Made by a program: the position numbers and the translations under genes. 64,000 bases of DNA from the NCBI RefSeq assembly GCF_000719335.1, contig NZ_JOGB01000004.1, positions 62,001 to 126,000 on the forward strand. The letters run 5' to 3'. Under the pieces are notes generated by a model. It did no database searches. It worked only from the letters and a program-made list of their open reading frames with translations, and was not told the origin of the DNA. Shown here piece after piece: positions 63,830-64,000 of the stretch. How positions within the stretch are numbered: position 1 is the stretch's first letter; each line of letters starts with the position of its first letter. The DNA is from Streptomyces sp. NRRL S-87 (GTDB taxonomy: Bacteria; Actinomycetota; Actinomycetes; Streptomycetales; Streptomycetaceae).

Positions 63830-64000
63830 CCGCGCAGCAGAAGACGTACTGGCTGGAGCACGCCTGGCTCGACGACCACGTCGAGCCGGGCGTCGCCCTG
63901 ACCGTGTCGACCGGCGGCTCCGCCGCGGGGACCGCCGACGGCCGGATCACCGCCGTCCGCACCGGGGTCGACGCCCCGCCGCCCGGCGCCGAGGTCCTGC
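63820..64000 (+). CDS. hutF: formimidoylglutamate deiminase HutF (partial, runs off window)
   Basis: The first 60 codons are present, from the GTG at 63820 (10-nt overlap with the M20 gene): KTYWLEHAWLDDHVEPGVAL, ADGRITAVRTG, PPPGAEVL. This is the beta-sandwich start of an amidohydrolase, matching HutF in actinobacteria. It would convert N-formimidoylglutamate to N-formylglutamate. The metal-binding part is beyond the window, so the name rests on the N-terminus and context. Confidence 0.75.
   Translation, partial: MPLTAQQKTYWLEHAWLDDHVEPGVALTVSTGGSAAGTADGRITAVRTGVDAPPPGAEVL

Overview
The window is chromosomal DNA of a Streptomyces. Evidence: very high GC with strong GC bias at third codon positions, bldA-type tRNA-Leu(UAA), two LysM-tailed resuscitation-promoting factors, a CYP107-type P450, and the gene order mfd - mazG - P450 - rpf - rpfA - eno - divIC - ppx - ndh - cfa - bldA - hut, which matches a core region of the S. 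coelicolor chromosome. No phage, IS element, CRISPR array or rRNA was seen. All of the very long overlapping open frames on the opposite strand are GC-bias shadows.

Region by region. 1-2.2 kb: an HTH protein with a LAGLIDADG-like C-terminus and an orphan sensor histidine kinase. 2.3-7.3 kb: the most unusual locus, a compact toxin/immunity island holding a SUKH-3 immunity protein, a YwqJ-type deaminase, a WHH-type HNH nuclease fused to SMI1/KNR4 (SUKH-1), and a large protein that joins a YrhB-type immunity domain, a Pro-rich repeat linker, a deaminase-like domain and SUKH-4. 7.6-15 kb: a DivIVA-like coiled-coil protein, a TIG-domain membrane protein, an MFS exporter and a MacB-type ABC ATPase/permease pair. 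15-19.4 kb: a NACHT-type NTPase with membrane segments, a small divergent membrane protein, a DUF2079 membrane protein and a VapC remnant. 19.6-24.3 kb: mfd, a small MT0933-like antitoxin and a secreted HNH lipoprotein. 24.4-35.8 kb: a membrane protein/Ser-Thr kinase operon, a YfhO-type membrane protein, a SurA-like lipoprotein, mazG, a flavohemoglobin, a secreted protein and a P450.

36-44 kb: two rpf genes (the second behind a probable c-di-AMP riboswitch), eno, divIC, a DUF501 gene, ppx and ndh with Rex-type operators. 44-56 kb: a cyclopropane-fatty-acid-synthase-like methyltransferase, a second MacB-type ABC pair paralogous to the first, bldA, a Bax inhibitor-1 protein, several small genes, a thiolase and an SGNH hydrolase. 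55.6 kb to the end: cystathionine beta-synthase, an RpiR-type regulator, a methyltransferase, a PLP decarboxylase, and a histidine-utilisation operon hutU - M20 hydrolase - hutF that runs off the window.

Functional themes: cell-wall growth and dormancy exit (Rpf, DivIC, DivIVA-like protein, two ABC exporters), redox control (Rex/ndh, flavohemoglobin), developmental translation control (bldA), histidine breakdown, and two candidate conflict or defence modules (SUKH/deaminase/nuclease island; NACHT plus small membrane partner). Starts were chosen from Shine-Dalgarno spacing or from -10 boxes; at least seven genes appear to be leaderless.
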